From Quercus robur (Eukaryota > Streptophyta > Magnoliopsida > Fagales > Fagaceae), in assembly GCF_932294415.1 (NCBI RefSeq), contig NC_065538.1, forward strand, positions 82,011,453 to 82,075,452: 64,000 bases of DNA. Direction: 5' to 3'. The position numbers were made by a program, and so were the translations under genes. The notes below the pieces were generated by a model. The model was given only the letters and a program-made list of their open reading frames with translations, did no database searches and was not told the DNA's origin. Below, piece after piece: positions 45,867 to 57,535 of the stretch (within the stretch, counting starts at the first letter, position 1; each line of letters opens with the position of its first letter).

Positions 45867-46143
45867 GTATCCGTTTGGATTGGGCTTATTGCGCGTCTAC
45901 GTTTTGAGTTTCACATTTTTTTTTCTTCAGCGTGTATGAACAGTAACTGCACTGTTCATGCACATGGATTCACTGTGCAGGAGACCAAATGCATTGTTTA
46001 TGGACCCACAACCACTTTATTCATAAAAAATATTAAAAATGGGTCTTACGGCACTATTCACACATTTAAAAATTATTTTGTTATAGTGTTTTTAGTTTTT
46101 AGTTTTTAGTTTTTAGCAAAATAAGCTATATCCAAACGGACCC
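45867..46143. mobile_element. MITE of the CCGTTTGGATT family
   Basis: Left end GTATCCGTTTGGATTGGGC, right end (reversed) GGGTCCGTTTGGATATAGC; the interior matches 24675-24972. Copy 1 of the duplicated region (near 44780, CACTTAAATGCTTAG) shows the empty site. It lies within 430 bases of the gene start. Flanks are ACTTA and TAACA, so the duplication is only 2-3 bp. Confidence 0.75.
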
Positions 46144-46290
46144 TAACATGCTTAACCAAAAAAAAAAAAAAAAAAATAGAGAGCTTAATAAGAGAAGAAA
46201 AGACTTAAGCCCTATTCGTGCTCGGGCCAAATAACCAAGGCAAAAAGTGTGAGGAAATAATTCAAAACGAAACAGAGATAGAGAGAGAAT

Positions 46291-48420
46291 ATGCTACTAC
46301 CTATTCCCAATTTTGTCAAGAAGCTATGGTATGCTTGGAATCTCCGGAGCTGTATTCTCTTCAGCCTCTGGCTGCAGGCAATTTTACTTCTATTTGCATT
46401 CTTCAGAAAACGGACCAGAAGAAAACTGTTACACGGGCTCATATGGGCTGCATACTTGCTTGCAGACTGGATTGCACCTGTTGCCATTGGACTAATCTCC
46501 AAAAGCGAAGGTGTTGGTTGTGATGGAAAGGGGAATAATAAGGACATAATGGCATTCTGGGCTTCGTTTCTTTTGTTGCATCTTGGTGGCCCTGATACCA
46601 TCACTTCTTTTGCTCTTGAGGATAATGAGTTCTGGCTTAGGCATTTGGCTGGACTCATATTGCAGGTTTTGGCAACTGCTTATATCTTCTATCAATCGCT
46701 TCCTAACAAGCTTTGTGTTCCCACTATCATGGTGTTTCTTGTGGGAACTATCAAGTATGTAGAGCGAACACGTTCTCTCTTTCTTGCAAGCATGAATCAG
46801 TTTGGATGTTCAGTGTTGCCAAAGCCAGACCCCGGCCCTGATTTTGAAGAAGTCATGAAGATGAGCTCTTCAATGACGTTGGAACAGGTTGAGACACAAG
46901 TATATGGGATGCCAAGCTCAGATGTTGAAAATCCTAGAAGGTCATACTCAGTACACAAAACTTTTGCAAATGATTCTGAATCCAAAGATGAAAGGAGAGT
47001 ACCCTTAGATGACATGCAATTGTTACAGGAAGCACATCTTCTCTTTGACAAATTCAAGGGTCTTATTGTAGGCCTTCATATCAGTTCCAAGGTAAGAGAA
47101 AGGAGCCAAGATATCTTTCTTACTATATCTGCAGCTGAAGCATTTAGACTAATAGAGTGTGAGCTCAATTTCGTGTATGAGTATCTCCACACCAAGGTGG
47201 TTGTGGTTCGCTGTACATTTGGGTACTTTCTACGCTTTATTAGCTTTACCTTAATCGTTGGAGCATTGGCATTATTTTCAATTGAGAATCAGCACGAGTT
47301 TCATCATGTTAGAAAGTTTGATATCATCCTTACTTATGTCTTGCTTTTTGGGGCATTAGGCCTCGAGGCCATATCATTCCTAATGCTTATATTATCCGAC
47401 CGGACCCTCCTTGCTGTGAAGGGTAGCCGGAGCAAACTCGTCGATGAAAAATTCTTGAAAAGAAGCAAGTGGTCTAAGTCAGTCTCCCAGTACGATATGA
47501 TCAGCTATTGCTTGAATGATCCTCCAACATGGGTGTACACATTAGCTAATTATGTTGGTGCTGGTGGAGTGCTAGAGAAGATGACTATATTGCGTTTTTC
47601 ACATTCAAAGGGAGTTTATAAAGATCTTGAGAAATTTATTTTCACCGAGCTGAGCTTGAAATCAAGGAATGTAAAATCTATAAGAACTGCCATGGATGCA
47701 TCTTCACAAAGAGGTGATTGGGCTCTTCTACAGACTTCTAGCTATTTCAAACTAAAATGGAGCATTGGGGAGTATCAGTACGCGGAAAGCCTTCTCATTT
47801 GGCACATAGCTACTGAGATACTCTACGCTCAGGAAACCAAATCAAGTACTGGTTTTGATAATGATAATGAAAGTAATCGAGAAATATGCAAATTACTTTC
47901 AGATTATATGTTTTATCTTCTTGTCATGGAGCCTAAAATGATGGCCCCTGTGTTAGGCAATTGGCAAATAGTCTTCCAGGACACTTGTGCAGAAGCTAAG
48001 CGATTCTTTCACAAAAAAAGCATATCGAAGAAAGCTGAAGCCTGTGGGAAAATCCTTGAGGTGGTAAGGGAATACATTTCGGATGATTCGAACGGAAATG
48101 AAAGCAAACCTGGGTACAGATCAGCTAATCTGAAGGGAAATGTAAGCAAATCTGTGTTTATTGATGGAAGTATCCTAGCAAAACAGCTCAATGATGACAA
48201 GGAGTTGAAGACAGACAATTGGAAGCTAATGAGCCGAGTTTGGGTGGAATTGATGTCTTATGCTGCCATTAATTGTAGACCAAATGTACATGCAGAGCAA
48301 CCTAGTAAGGGTGGAGAGCTCTTGACATTCATTTGGTTACTGATGAATCATCTGGGCTTTGGAACACAGTTCTACGAGCAGGAACGCCAAGCTAGAGCCA
48401 AAATGGTCCCGCGGAAGTAA
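46291..48420 (+). CDS. DUF4220/DUF594 membrane protein, second copy
   Basis: Single exon, 709 aa, clearly homologous to 17936-20260. Hydrophobic segments at about 20-40, 45-68, 95-110 and 120-160, and two more around 305-360. The signature reads LLLHLGGPDTITSFALEDNE and GTIKYVERTRSLFLAS. The C-terminal DUF594 block at about 643-700 has VWVELMSYAAINCRPNVHA and QPSKGGELLTFIWLLM. The start aligns with the paralogue: IPNFVKKLWYAW against IPRKFKKFYDTW. It is shorter than the paralogue mainly in the linker after the last membrane segment. Molecular function unknown. Upstream DNA is duplicated and carries a MITE, which may affect expression. Confidence 0.87.
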   Translation: MLLPIPNFVKKLWYAWNLRSCILFSLWLQAILLLFAFFRKRTRRKLLHGLIWAAYLLADWIAPVAIGLISKSEGVGCDGKGNNKDIMAFWASFLLLHLGGPDTITSFALEDNEFWLRHLAGLILQVLATAYIFYQSLPNKLCVPTIMVFLVGTIKYVERTRSLFLASMNQFGCSVLPKPDPGPDFEEVMKMSSSMTLEQVETQVYGMPSSDVENPRRSYSVHKTFANDSESKDERRVPLDDMQLLQEAHLLFDKFKGLIVGLHISSKVRERSQDIFLTISAAEAFRLIECELNFVYEYLHTKVVVVRCTFGYFLRFISFTLIVGALALFSIENQHEFHHVRKFDIILTYVLLFGALGLEAISFLMLILSDRTLLAVKGSRSKLVDEKFLKRSKWSKSVSQYDMISYCLNDPPTWVYTLANYVGAGGVLEKMTILRFSHSKGVYKDLEKFIFTELSLKSRNVKSIRTAMDASSQRGDWALLQTSSYFKLKWSIGEYQYAESLLIWHIATEILYAQETKSSTGFDNDNESNREICKLLSDYMFYLLVMEPKMMAPVLGNWQIVFQDTCAEAKRFFHKKSISKKAEACGKILEVVREYISDDSNGNESKPGYRSANLKGNVSKSVFIDGSILAKQLNDDKELKTDNWKLMSRVWVELMSYAAINCRPNVHAEQPSKGGELLTFIWLLMNHLGFGTQFYEQERQARAKMVPRK

Positions 48421-49178
48421 GGTCACTAAGGAACAAAATAAAGATCGGAGGAGGAGAAGGTGTGATAAACTCTGACCGCGAGTGGCAAACTCTTTAAGCC
48501 AGTGAACTACCACTTTTGATCGACGGCATCGTTAAAATGGATGTAAAATTAGCTAGGAAGTATTCGTTTAAGGTGTTGTATTTATATGGTATTCGTATCG
48601 TGTTGTATTTATATGGTATTTGTGTCGTACTTGTGTATTAATTATTTTATATTATATTTTAAAACAAAATTGCTTGTATTATGAGATTCACACCCAGTTG
48701 TCATTTTATAAATATTTGTTTCACCTCCTTTTAAGCTGGTCTTTCTTTTTTTCCACCGAATATTTTTTTAGTTAGTCAAAACGCATTTTATTTTTTATTT
48801 TTCTTCTTGATTAGATAAAACAGGTTGTAGTTAACCCAACACGAATTGACTTGTTTATTATTATTATTTTTTTGATGAATTGACTTGTTTATTAAAATGG
48901 GTTATGAAGTCGTGTTCATATTATTTATTAAACAACTTTTAGTTATGTGGTTTTCAGTTTGATCCATAATAAATCAATCAATATAGTTTTTCGTGGACAC
49001 AATTCGAATATGATTATGTCCGCAACACTAATAATGATCAATAAATCAACCAAGTACAGCTTATTGATATTACCAAGCGGGCTCACGAGTCACAACTCAC
49101 AATCTCAATTAAGATGGTAACTTTATTAAGCAAAAAGAAAGATGGTAGTGACTATAATTGTCAAAATGTGAATCGTAT
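48421..49178. other. 3' flank of the DUF4220 gene and LINE target site
   Basis: 3' UTR and AT-rich spacer with no gene. Ends in the left target-site duplication of the LINE (ATGTGAATCGTAT, 49166-49178, preceded by AAA). Confidence 0.6.
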
Positions 49179-49239
49179 GAACCCTGATCTTATGATCGAC
49201 ACTTAGTAGTGATACAAAGGTTTGAAGGTAATAAACCTA

Positions 49240-50492
49240 TAAAGGCGGTTGAGTTTAACAGAGTAAAATTCTAGATTCAGATACATGATCTCCCATACAA
49301 GTTTATGAACTCGGAGATTGCCATTGAGATCGGGGAATCTATTGGGGAAGTTGTTATGCCTCAGGATGATTCAGAGATGAGGGGAGGTACTTTTATGCGG
49401 GTTAGAGTCTTGGTTGATATCTCTTGTCCCTTGTGTCGTGGAAGAAAGGTAAATTTTGAGGACGACTTGGAGGGGTGGGTATCTTTTTAGTATGAGAGGT
49501 TACCGAATCTTTGTTTCTGGTGTGGGATGTTGTCACATGATGATAAGGAGTGCGAGATCTGGCTGAAAAGCAATGGAAATCTGCCTTTGGAGCGACAACA
49601 GTATGGGCACTGGATAAAGGCTTCAATATTTAGTCCGGCCAAGGGGCAAGTTCTCGAGGTGAAGGGTTATGATTTAGCGATGGTCAGAGCCTCCGTTGAT
49701 CAATCTATTCAGGGTGGATCATCCATGTCATTAGGGAACAATAAACTCCCTTCATTTTCACTGATTCAGGGAGTAGAGAGGGATAGTTCAGGTTCTGGAA
49801 AGTCTTCAATGGTGGCGAAGCTGCCTGGGGGTGGCTGTGGGATGGTTAAAATGATTAGTGAGCACTCTGCGATATTTGGTAATTCCAATAATCCTGGGAA
49901 AGCAACAGATTTCGAAGCGATAATTGAGGATTTAAATAGGGAGCTTGCTGATAGTACTCCAACTTCAAACATGTTGGTTGTTGAGTTTATTCGCGACATT
50001 AAGGGAAAGGAGGCAGATAAGGTGAATCCAAAATTCATGCATGGTTCTGTGGAGATGTTAAGGGAGTCAGTGATAGTGGGGTTCGAAAAAGTCTCTGCTA
50101 GCATGCAAGCCGAGTTGGGAAATGTGGGATTTTCATTGGGCTGGGTTGAAGTCTCGGAGAAGAAGAAAAATGTGAAAACAGGGCATAGTAAACATGCATC
50201 AAAGGGGTCTAATTCAAAAGGTAAGACTGATGGAGCTGATCTCACAAAAGAACATAAAAAAGGTACGTGGACTAGGCTCCCTTTTAGGCCCAATAATGAG
50301 TAGATGCTAATGGATAAAGTGGAGCAATTAGGCCCAAAAAGAAAAGCTGAGAATAGAGATAGTCTAGAGGGGGGTGTTGTTGAAAATGAAAAAAAGCAGA
50401 AAGTTGATGATGAGACTAAAAGACTTAGTATTTTATTTGCCACACATTTGGGATCAGCGGAGGTTGCTGGGCAACCCTGCTGGGTCCAATGA
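49240..50492 (+). pseudogene. LINE ORF1 remnant (CCHC nucleic-acid-binding protein)
   Basis: Begins mid-protein (KAVEFNRV, IQIHDLPYKFMNSEIA, as in DUF4283-linked ORF1 proteins) and has the knuckle CFWCGMLSHDDKEC. A Lys/Ser-rich tail follows. Three internal stops occur (at about 49294, 49488 and 50301), two of them likely TGG or AAG codons changed to TAG. Its last stop TGA overlaps the ORF2 start ATG (ATGA at 50489-50492). Confidence 0.8.
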
Positions 50493-53400
50493 GTCTTTTA
50501 AGTTGGAACTGTCGAGGGCTTGGGAACCTTCAGACAGTTAATACCTTGAAAAAGGTTATTAGGATAGAAGATCCCAACTTGGTTTTCTTAATGGAAACAA
50601 AGTCAAATGAAGAGTGGGTAAAAATTGTACGCAATTAGTGTGGGTTTAAGGACAGTTTTATTGTTCCAAGTGATGGTTTGAAGGGAGGGCTGGCTTTATT
50701 TTGGAAGTCTAATATTAAAGTGGATATTCTGAATTCTTTGCTCTCTTTTATTGATGCTCTGATTGAGGGGGGTGATAGGATTGGGTGTTGGCATTTGACA
50801 GGCTTCTACGATCATCCTGAAACTTGACAAAGGGTGGAATCATGGCGTTTGCTCAATTCTCTAAGCGATATTTCATAGTTACCGTGGTTAGTGATTGGTG
50901 ACTTCAATGAAATTTGGTGTCAGGCTGAGAAGGAGGGAGGTGCATCTAGGCCTGTTAAGCAAATGGCCCAGTTTAATGCTTCTATTAATTATTGTAGGCT
51001 GAAGAAGGTTGGGTTTGAGGGTCCAAAATTCACATGGCTTTATCAAAAATGGGATGGCACTCAAATTAGGGAGCGCCTGGATAGGGCTTTAGCTTCCACA
51101 GCTTGGCATTCTTTATTTCCTACTGCAAAGCTTCATCATAAATCCTTTTCTATTTTTGACCATAATCCCCTTTTGTTGTGTATGTTCTCAGATAAAAGAC
51201 AACAAAAATATAAGAAAATCTTCAGGTTTGAGTCTATGTGGCTGAAGGACAAGAGATGTGAAAAAGTTGTGATCGAGGCATGGGAGGAAAGGTTGTGTAT
51301 GGCTTCGGCTTTTCCTATTTTATCTTGCATGGAGTCTTGCCGAAACAAATTAGAGGTATGAAATACGAATGAGTATGGGCATGTGGGAAAGAAGATTGCA
51401 TCCTTACAAAAGCATTTGGAGTGGTTGGAGGCGCAAGCTCCATCTCCGGTTGTCATCAAGGAATTAAGAGAAACTAGAGTGGAGCTAAATTGTTGGCTTG
51501 ATAAAGAAGATGCCATGTGGAAACAGAGGGCATGGCTAAATTGGTTTCAAGCAGGAGGCCGAAACACCTGTTTCTTTCATGCAAGGGCTTCATCAAGGTT
51601 TCAAAAGAACTTAATTGAGGGGATCTTTGATGCTGAAGATGTGTGGCAGGTTGATTAGGAGGAGATTGAGAAGGTTTTCATTGAATACTTTTCTGATTTG
51701 TTTACATCCTCAGAACCCTCGGACTTTACAGAAATTATGGAGGCTATGCAACCTAAGGTGACACATTCCATGAATTCTATGTTGGTGAGGGAATTTCAAG
51801 CAGGAGAAGTGCACAAAGCTTTGAAGCAGATGTACCCTTTAAAGGCTGTAGGCCCTGATGGTATGCCCCCTCTTTTCTTCCAAAAATTTTGGTCTACTGT
51901 AGGTGGTGTTGTAACTAAGACAGTTTTGGATTTCTTGAATTTGGGCATTACTTCGCCAAAATTTAATGAAACCTATATTGTTTTGGTCCCTAAAACTAAC
52001 TCACCTAAAAGAGTGACTGAATTTAGACCAATAAGTTTATGCAATGTCATTTATAAACTGGCATCTAAAACTTTAGCCAACAGATTTAAAAAATCCTCCC
52101 CTCTATTATCGGTGATACACAGAGTGCTTTTGTGAATGATAGATTAATTACTGATAATGTTTTAGTGGCTTTTGAGAAGATGCACCATATTAATTTGAAG
52201 AAAACAGGGGCTAAAGGAGAGATGGCTATTAAGCTTGATATGAGCAAGGTTTATGACAGGATGGAGTGGGCATGCGTAGATAAAATTATGGAGAAACTGG
52301 AGTTTCACCCATGGTGGAAAAACCTAATGATGCAATGCATTTCTTCAGTCACTTATGCTGTCCGTATTAATGGTAAACTTAGTGGCCATATTATTCCCTC
52401 CAGAGGGCTACGCCAAGGTGATCCGCTTTCTCCATACTTATTTTTGTTTTGTGTTAAGGGTCTTTCTGCACTAATCAAAAAAGCTACAGCTGATGGTTTG
52501 GTGGAAGGTATTTTTGTGTGTAGGGGTGGGCCTTGCCTTTCTCATCTATGTTTTGTAGATGACAATTTAATTTTTTACAAAGCCACTGTTGAAGAGTGTG
52601 AAGCCTTATAGAAGTTACTGAGCATGTATGAGAAAGCTTTTGGCCAACAACTAAACTGTGGCCAAACCTCTCTGTTTTTCAGCCCTAACACTACTAAGGA
52701 GATCCAGGATGAGATCAAAGTTAGGTTTGGTGCTCAAGTGATTCATCAACATGAGAAATACCTGGGTCTTCCATCTTTGGTGGGAAGAAATAAGAAGAAT
52801 ACTTTTAAAGAAGTCAAGGCAAAATTTGCTAAGAACTTGGCAGGCTGGAAGGAAAAGCTGTTGCCCAAAGCTAGAAAGGAAGTTTTGATTAAAGTAGTGG
52901 CCCAAGTTATTCCAACGTGTACTATGAGTTGCTTTAAAATTCCTGATTCTCTTTGTGATGAAATGACAAGTTTGATTAGGAATTTTTGGTGGGGGCAATG
53001 TAAGGAGGAACAGAAAATGGCATGGATCAGTTGGGAGAAACTTTGTGCTCCAAAGGCTTATGGTGGTATGGGCTTTAAGCAATTAAAACAATTTAACTTG
53101 GCTATGTTGGCAAAACAAGGGTGGAGGCTTCAAAGTGGGAATGACTTTCTACTGTATAAAGTTTTTAAGGCCAAATATTTTCCAAGTTGTGAATTCATTG
53201 ATGCAAGTCTTGGAAAAAAAACCCTTCCTTTGCTTGGAGGAGTATATTGGCGGCTTAGGCATTAGTTAAAAAAGGCAGAAGGTGGCAAGTTGGAAATGGC
53301 CATGGCATTATGATTTGGAAGGATAAATGGTTGCCCTCCCCCTCTACTTATGAAATTGTCTCTCCGGTTTCAAGCTTGCCTGGGAACTCTCAGGTTGCAA

Positions 53401-54590
53401 CACTTATAGATGATGTGAATGGTGCTTGGAAAACTGATTTGGTGTGACAAGTTTTCCTACCTCATGAAGCTGATATAATTTGTGGCATTGCTTTAAGCAC
53501 TAATCTACCAGATGACAAGCAAGTTTGGGCTCCGACAACCAATGGCCTTTTTAGCGTTCGAAGTGCGTATAAGCTAGCCATGGAAATGAGTTTAGGTGCA
53601 TCGGTGGGGGATGTGTCTGATGGGAGTCACTTGAGGAAGTTCTGGAAGTATCTTTGGAGCTGCAATATTCCTTATAAGATCCGCCACTTTGCTTGGAGGG
53701 CTTGCAGAGATGTGCTGCCCATGAAGGAGAACTTGGTCAGGTGTAAAGTACTCTTGGATAGTTGCTGTGATGAGTGTAACATGGAGGAAGAAAATTTGGG
53801 CCATCTTTTTTGGCATTGTCAATGAGCTTGTGAAATCTAGTGCATGTCTGACTTATTTCGAGACTCATTGGTTCAACACTTTGGGTCATTCATGGATATG
53901 CTATGGTATGTAGTAATGGTAGCTTAGTGGGACCGCAACGTGGTGGAGAAGCTGATTGTGGTGGCCTGGGCGATTTGGTCGAATAGGAATGAATGCAGAA
54001 ATGGGGGTGTGAAAAAATCCTGTCAAGCCTTACTGCAAGGGGCGTTGGAGTATTTAGGTGAGTATCAAGCTTGTGTGGAGGATCTAGTGAGTTCGAAGTA
54101 GCCAGCTGAAGCAGTGAAGTGGACGCCTCCCTCTCTAACGTGCTACAAAATCAATGTTGATGATGCTGTGTTCAAGGAGCAGAAAATGGTAGGTGTTGGG
54201 ATTTTAATAAGGGATGAAGAGGGTCAATTGGTTGGTGCCTGTAGTAAGAAGATTGAAGCTCCCCTGGGTGCCATTGAAGCTGAAGCAAAGGCTACTGAGT
54301 TGGGTCTTCACTTCGCCAAGGATATGTCTATTCAGGACTTCATGTTGGAAAGTGATTCTTTGACACTGATCAATGCTTTAAGGGATTTGTCCCCTCCTCC
54401 TTCATCGATTGCTGCTCTGGTTTATAGTTCAGTAGCTGTTTCCCATCCTTTTTGCTATGTAGACTTCTCCCATGTTGGTCGTAATGGTAACAGGTTAGCC
54501 CATTTACTTGCAAGACATGCTTTAGGCATTGCACATTTATTTGTTTGGGTTGAAGAGACTCCTTGTTTCCTTGAACAAGCTCTCAACTAG
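50489..54590 (+). pseudogene. LINE ORF2 remnant (endonuclease, RT, RNase H)
   Basis: AP endonuclease motifs: LSWNCRGLGN near the start, VIGDFNEIW, and DHNPLL. Reverse transcriptase: LVPKTNSPKRVTEFRPISLC, KLDMSKVYDRMEW, GLRQGDPLSPYLF, and the catalytic FVDD (FADD in most relatives). The 3' part has a zf-RVT-like stretch (HFAWRACRDVLP, C-rich) and an RNase H domain at 54114-54590 (INVDDAVF, AIEAEAKATELGL, ESDS). Many stops are explained by C-to-T change of CGA, CAA or TGG codons. Confidence 0.9.
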
Positions 54591-54663
54591 GATATCTTTG
54601 TCAATTGTTCTGATTAATAAAGTTCAGTAGTATTTCTAGTAATAAAAAAAATGTGAATCGTAT

Positions 54664-55165
54664 CGTGTATCGAATCGTAAGATATACAAACATTTAATAA
54701 AATTTATAAAAACATTATATATAAAGGGTATATTCATTATAAATTTTGAATATATTCAACTAATGACTAATTTATTCATCACTTATATAATAATATTTAA
54801 CAAACTAACTAAATAAATCAAATTAGCATGTGCTTATAACATACAAATTCAAATTGCTTAAATTCAAAAGTAATAATATATTACAAATGACCCAAAAATA
54901 ATAATTTATTTTCATCATATTTATCCTATTGCCTAATTAACCGCATTTAAGTCAATACTATAATCATATTTATCCTTTTGAAAACTTATTTCTTCATTAA
55001 AATTTTCTTCATCGTTGTTAACATTTACTATCTCTTTTTTTTTTTTTTTTAATTTTAATAATTTTTTTTTTTAAATTTCTTCTTGGCATTCTAGTTTCTT
55101 GGACTTATAACAATAATGATAAAAATAAAAATTAATTATTTTGTCAATTAATATCTTATTCATAG
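54664..55165. other. AT-rich spacer with CGTATCG motifs
   Basis: Continues ATCGTGTATCGAATCGTAAG, then AT-rich sequence. Similar CGATACG-rich sequence resumes at 56070-56200. The block between probably belongs to one older repeat split by the solo LTR. No gene. Confidence 0.4.
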
Positions 55166-55842
55166 TGTGGGGCCCAATAATTTGTGGCCCTGGCCCATTT
55201 TTACATTGGGGCCAAAGGCTCGAGCCAAGGAGGGATATAGCCGATGACGTATAATAAAAGTCCAAGTAATCTTGAGACATAGTCGAGGATGATTCTGTCC
55301 TCGGCATTCCCAAGGTCCTCTTGAAAGAAAGGGCAAGAACGGTATAAGAACAGTTTTGGGAAAAACCTAAAATATCTATGTTGATAGAGAAAGGACTGCT
55401 GGACAGTATGGCGATCAAGGACAAAGGGAAAGCTGTCATTACTGCCATTGAATACTCTACACCTGACAGAACCATGCTCTTCAGCTTTTACAACCACTCC
55501 CAACCACTTTGGGTATAGGCTAATGGGACAAGTATCAGTTCTGGAAAGTCGAACCTACACGTGGACGTTGGATAAGGGATACAAGCTAATATAAAAGGGG
55601 AAGTAAGCAATCCGGGAAAGGGGCTGGGAAAAAAGGCCAAAAACCAGAACCTCCCAGACCGCATCGAGGAGAACGACTTCTCGAGCGAACACAACTTATT
55701 TTTGTATGAACACCATAACTAACTACCGTTCGGTAACCAAGGCCTAGCCTTTCAAACCCACGCTCTACAAATTATATTGTTTGGGCCTTCTTACGTGCGA
55801 ACCCAATACTATTTTGGGGTCGTCACAAATTGAGTCCTTACA
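55166..55842. mobile_element. Solo LTR (LTR retrotransposon fossil), 677 bp
   Basis: Begins TGTGGGGCCC and ends CCTTACA, with a perfect 5-bp target duplication CATAG (55161-55165 and 55843-55847). A TATA box (TATAAAAGGGG) lies near 55592. No internal genes flank it, so the element was reduced to one LTR by recombination. The perfect duplication suggests a fairly recent insertion. Superfamily cannot be assigned from the LTR alone. Confidence 0.88.
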
Positions 55843-55847
55843 CATAG

Positions 55848-56773
55848 TATAGAAAATAATTTTGTAAATATTAAAGTGAAGTATAAGTGTGAATTGTGCA
55901 GTCCAAATTTTGTAGGAGAAAGAGAGGGAAAAAAAACTTATGAATATGTTATTTGATTAGGCTAAATTAAGTAATCTAATAATTTTGTGATAAAAACAAG
56001 TCTAACAACTTGTTAGATTCAAATAAAAGTACAAATTTTAACAAAAAATTCTCATTTAAAGCATTTTTCTATGTATCGTACGATACGTACGATTTTACCA
56101 TACGATACACACACTGTATCGTATAATTCATGAGCACTTACAATACGCTGATATAATATGGAATTTTTTAAACACAATACGATACGTATTGCGTAACGTA
56201 TGATTCCGACAACTATGCTAATAACTAATAACCGCTATTCTTTAAGAAGAGCAGTGAATGGTAGTTATTGGTTGGCTCCCTCATAGAGGGGAACTTTTAC
56301 CTTTCTTGTATCGCATTGAGAGTTAAGACTCGAGGTCGAGGATTTATGTTGAGAAATGTTTTTACTATGTACAGGGAAGCAATGTTTTACTAAACACTCA
56401 TGTAATCGATCATGTTAACTCAAAAATAAATATTTGTACCCAAACACCCCTTAAAGGTCAAAACTCAACTTTTTTCCCCTAACTGTTGATAAGGATTAAG
56501 GACAAGCGAGAGCAAAGTAAAATACTCTATTGAGTAAGGTCTCAAGTAAGGCCGGTTCAAGATATTGCGGGGCTTAAGGTGAGTACTTTAAGTAAAGCAT
56601 ATTATTATATTTTGAATATTAATAAAAGATTTATTTAACTTCTGATATATATTTTTTTCATTTAAAATCTATTTTTTTATGCTAAATTACAAATTAAAAT
56701 GAATCCATAGTATTGCTCAATGACTTTACAACTAATATAAACACTATTTATTGAGTAAAGCAACCAAATACTA
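55848..56773. other. Spacer with CGATACG-rich repeat
   Basis: 56065-56210 holds palindromic CGTACGATACGTACG and its relatives, an old repeat. 56280-56420 is unremarkable. No gene. Confidence 0.4.
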
Positions 56774-56870
56774 AAAAAATTAGGCAAAACTACACTATTG
56801 GTCCCTGAAGTTTGTCTTGTGTGCGCAATTGGTCTCTTAAGTTTAAAGCGAGCGCAATTAGTCCCTTAAG

Positions 56871-57035
56871 GTTTTTTTTTTTTTTTTTTACAAGATAGAA
56901 TTTTACTTTAGCCTAATCTAAGTGTATATGTGTGTGAAGCTCCCTCTTGGAGACTTGAACCCCGGCCCTTGCCCCCCACACTTCACAAACACTTATACTT
57001 GTGGAGTGACCATCGCACTAAGGGTGTGCAGTGAT
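56871..57035 (-). mobile_element. tRNA-derived SINE, nested in the Pack-MULE arm
   Basis: On the minus strand: A-box-like TAGTGCGATGGTCACTCC, B-box GGGTTCAAGTCTCC, and a 3' end CTATCTTGT followed by an A run. Flanked by a perfect 10-bp duplication GTCCCTTAAG (56861-56870 and 57036-57045). The corresponding place in the right arm (near 58090) is uninterrupted, giving the empty site. Confidence 0.92.
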
Positions 57036-57242
57036 GTCCCTTAAGTTTTAAAACTGAGTTGTATTGGTCCTTTTACTAACTGCTGTTAATGGTGTTACTT
57101 ACGTGGCTAACGGAATAATGACTTGGCATTTTTTTTAATGACGTGGCATGTTTTTAATAAAAAAATTAAAAAAATAGTTTCACGTTAGATGAAATTGAAA
57201 TCATATTGACTCGCATAACCCCTAAACCACTGCCGCCTCCCT

Positions 57243-57372
57243 TTGCTGGCGACAGTGGCCTCTTGCCTCCTAGCGACGCTTCATTCTCGGCCACTTTTGT
57301 GTCTTCGTGCTAGCACAGCCACCGATACCTCACCCTCGCCGCTCCTCCTCCTCTTATTGAAAACCCTCTCAG
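57243..57372 (+). pseudogene. GC-rich exon-like piece in the Pack-MULE
   Basis: Unusually GC-rich for the area, with an open frame MLATVASCLLATLHSRPLLC and a GT donor (CTCTCAG|GTATTG) at 57373. It resembles a transit-peptide-coding first exon, but its frame does not join the next exon (phase mismatch). Origin unknown; probably a captured fragment. Confidence 0.4.
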
Positions 57373-57535
57373 GTATTGCTGTTTTTTGTCTTCGCCAGTG
57401 TGTTGTCATGTTGGGCGGGTGTTCAATGCTTATAAGGAGCGCTTCTATTTATTGCTTGCATCTTTCTTTTTAAAATCTTGTTAGGAAAAATATTTTTGAC
57501 GAATTACGAGCATCTACATTTGCCTTTTGTTTCAG

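Larger units (their letters stand above)
44942..46285. repeat. Duplicated upstream region, copy 2 (adjoins the gene)
   Basis: Second copy of 43900-44891, enlarged by a mini-Helitron (45407-45745) and a MITE (45867-46143). It ends a few bases before the start codon at 46291, in GAGATAGAGAGAGAAT, matching the (GA)n end of copy 1. Copy 2 therefore contains the probable promoter and 5' UTR, and copy 1 is a promoter duplicate without a gene. Confidence 0.85.
49179..54650 (+). mobile_element. L1-type LINE, 5'-truncated and decayed
   Basis: Flanked by ATGTGAATCGTAT at 49166-49178 and 54651-54663, and ends in a short A run, as target-primed insertion predicts. Contents in order: part of ORF1 with a CCHC knuckle, ORF2 with endonuclease, reverse transcriptase and a C-terminal RNase H, the arrangement of plant L1 elements. 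The ORF1 N-terminal part is missing. About a dozen stops and some frame changes interrupt the coding regions, so it cannot be active. Confidence 0.93.

Noticed and set aside
46218-46523. Alternative frame overlapping the start of the second DUF4220 gene
   Set aside because: The frame from 46291 is the one with family similarity along 709 residues; the other is a shadow.
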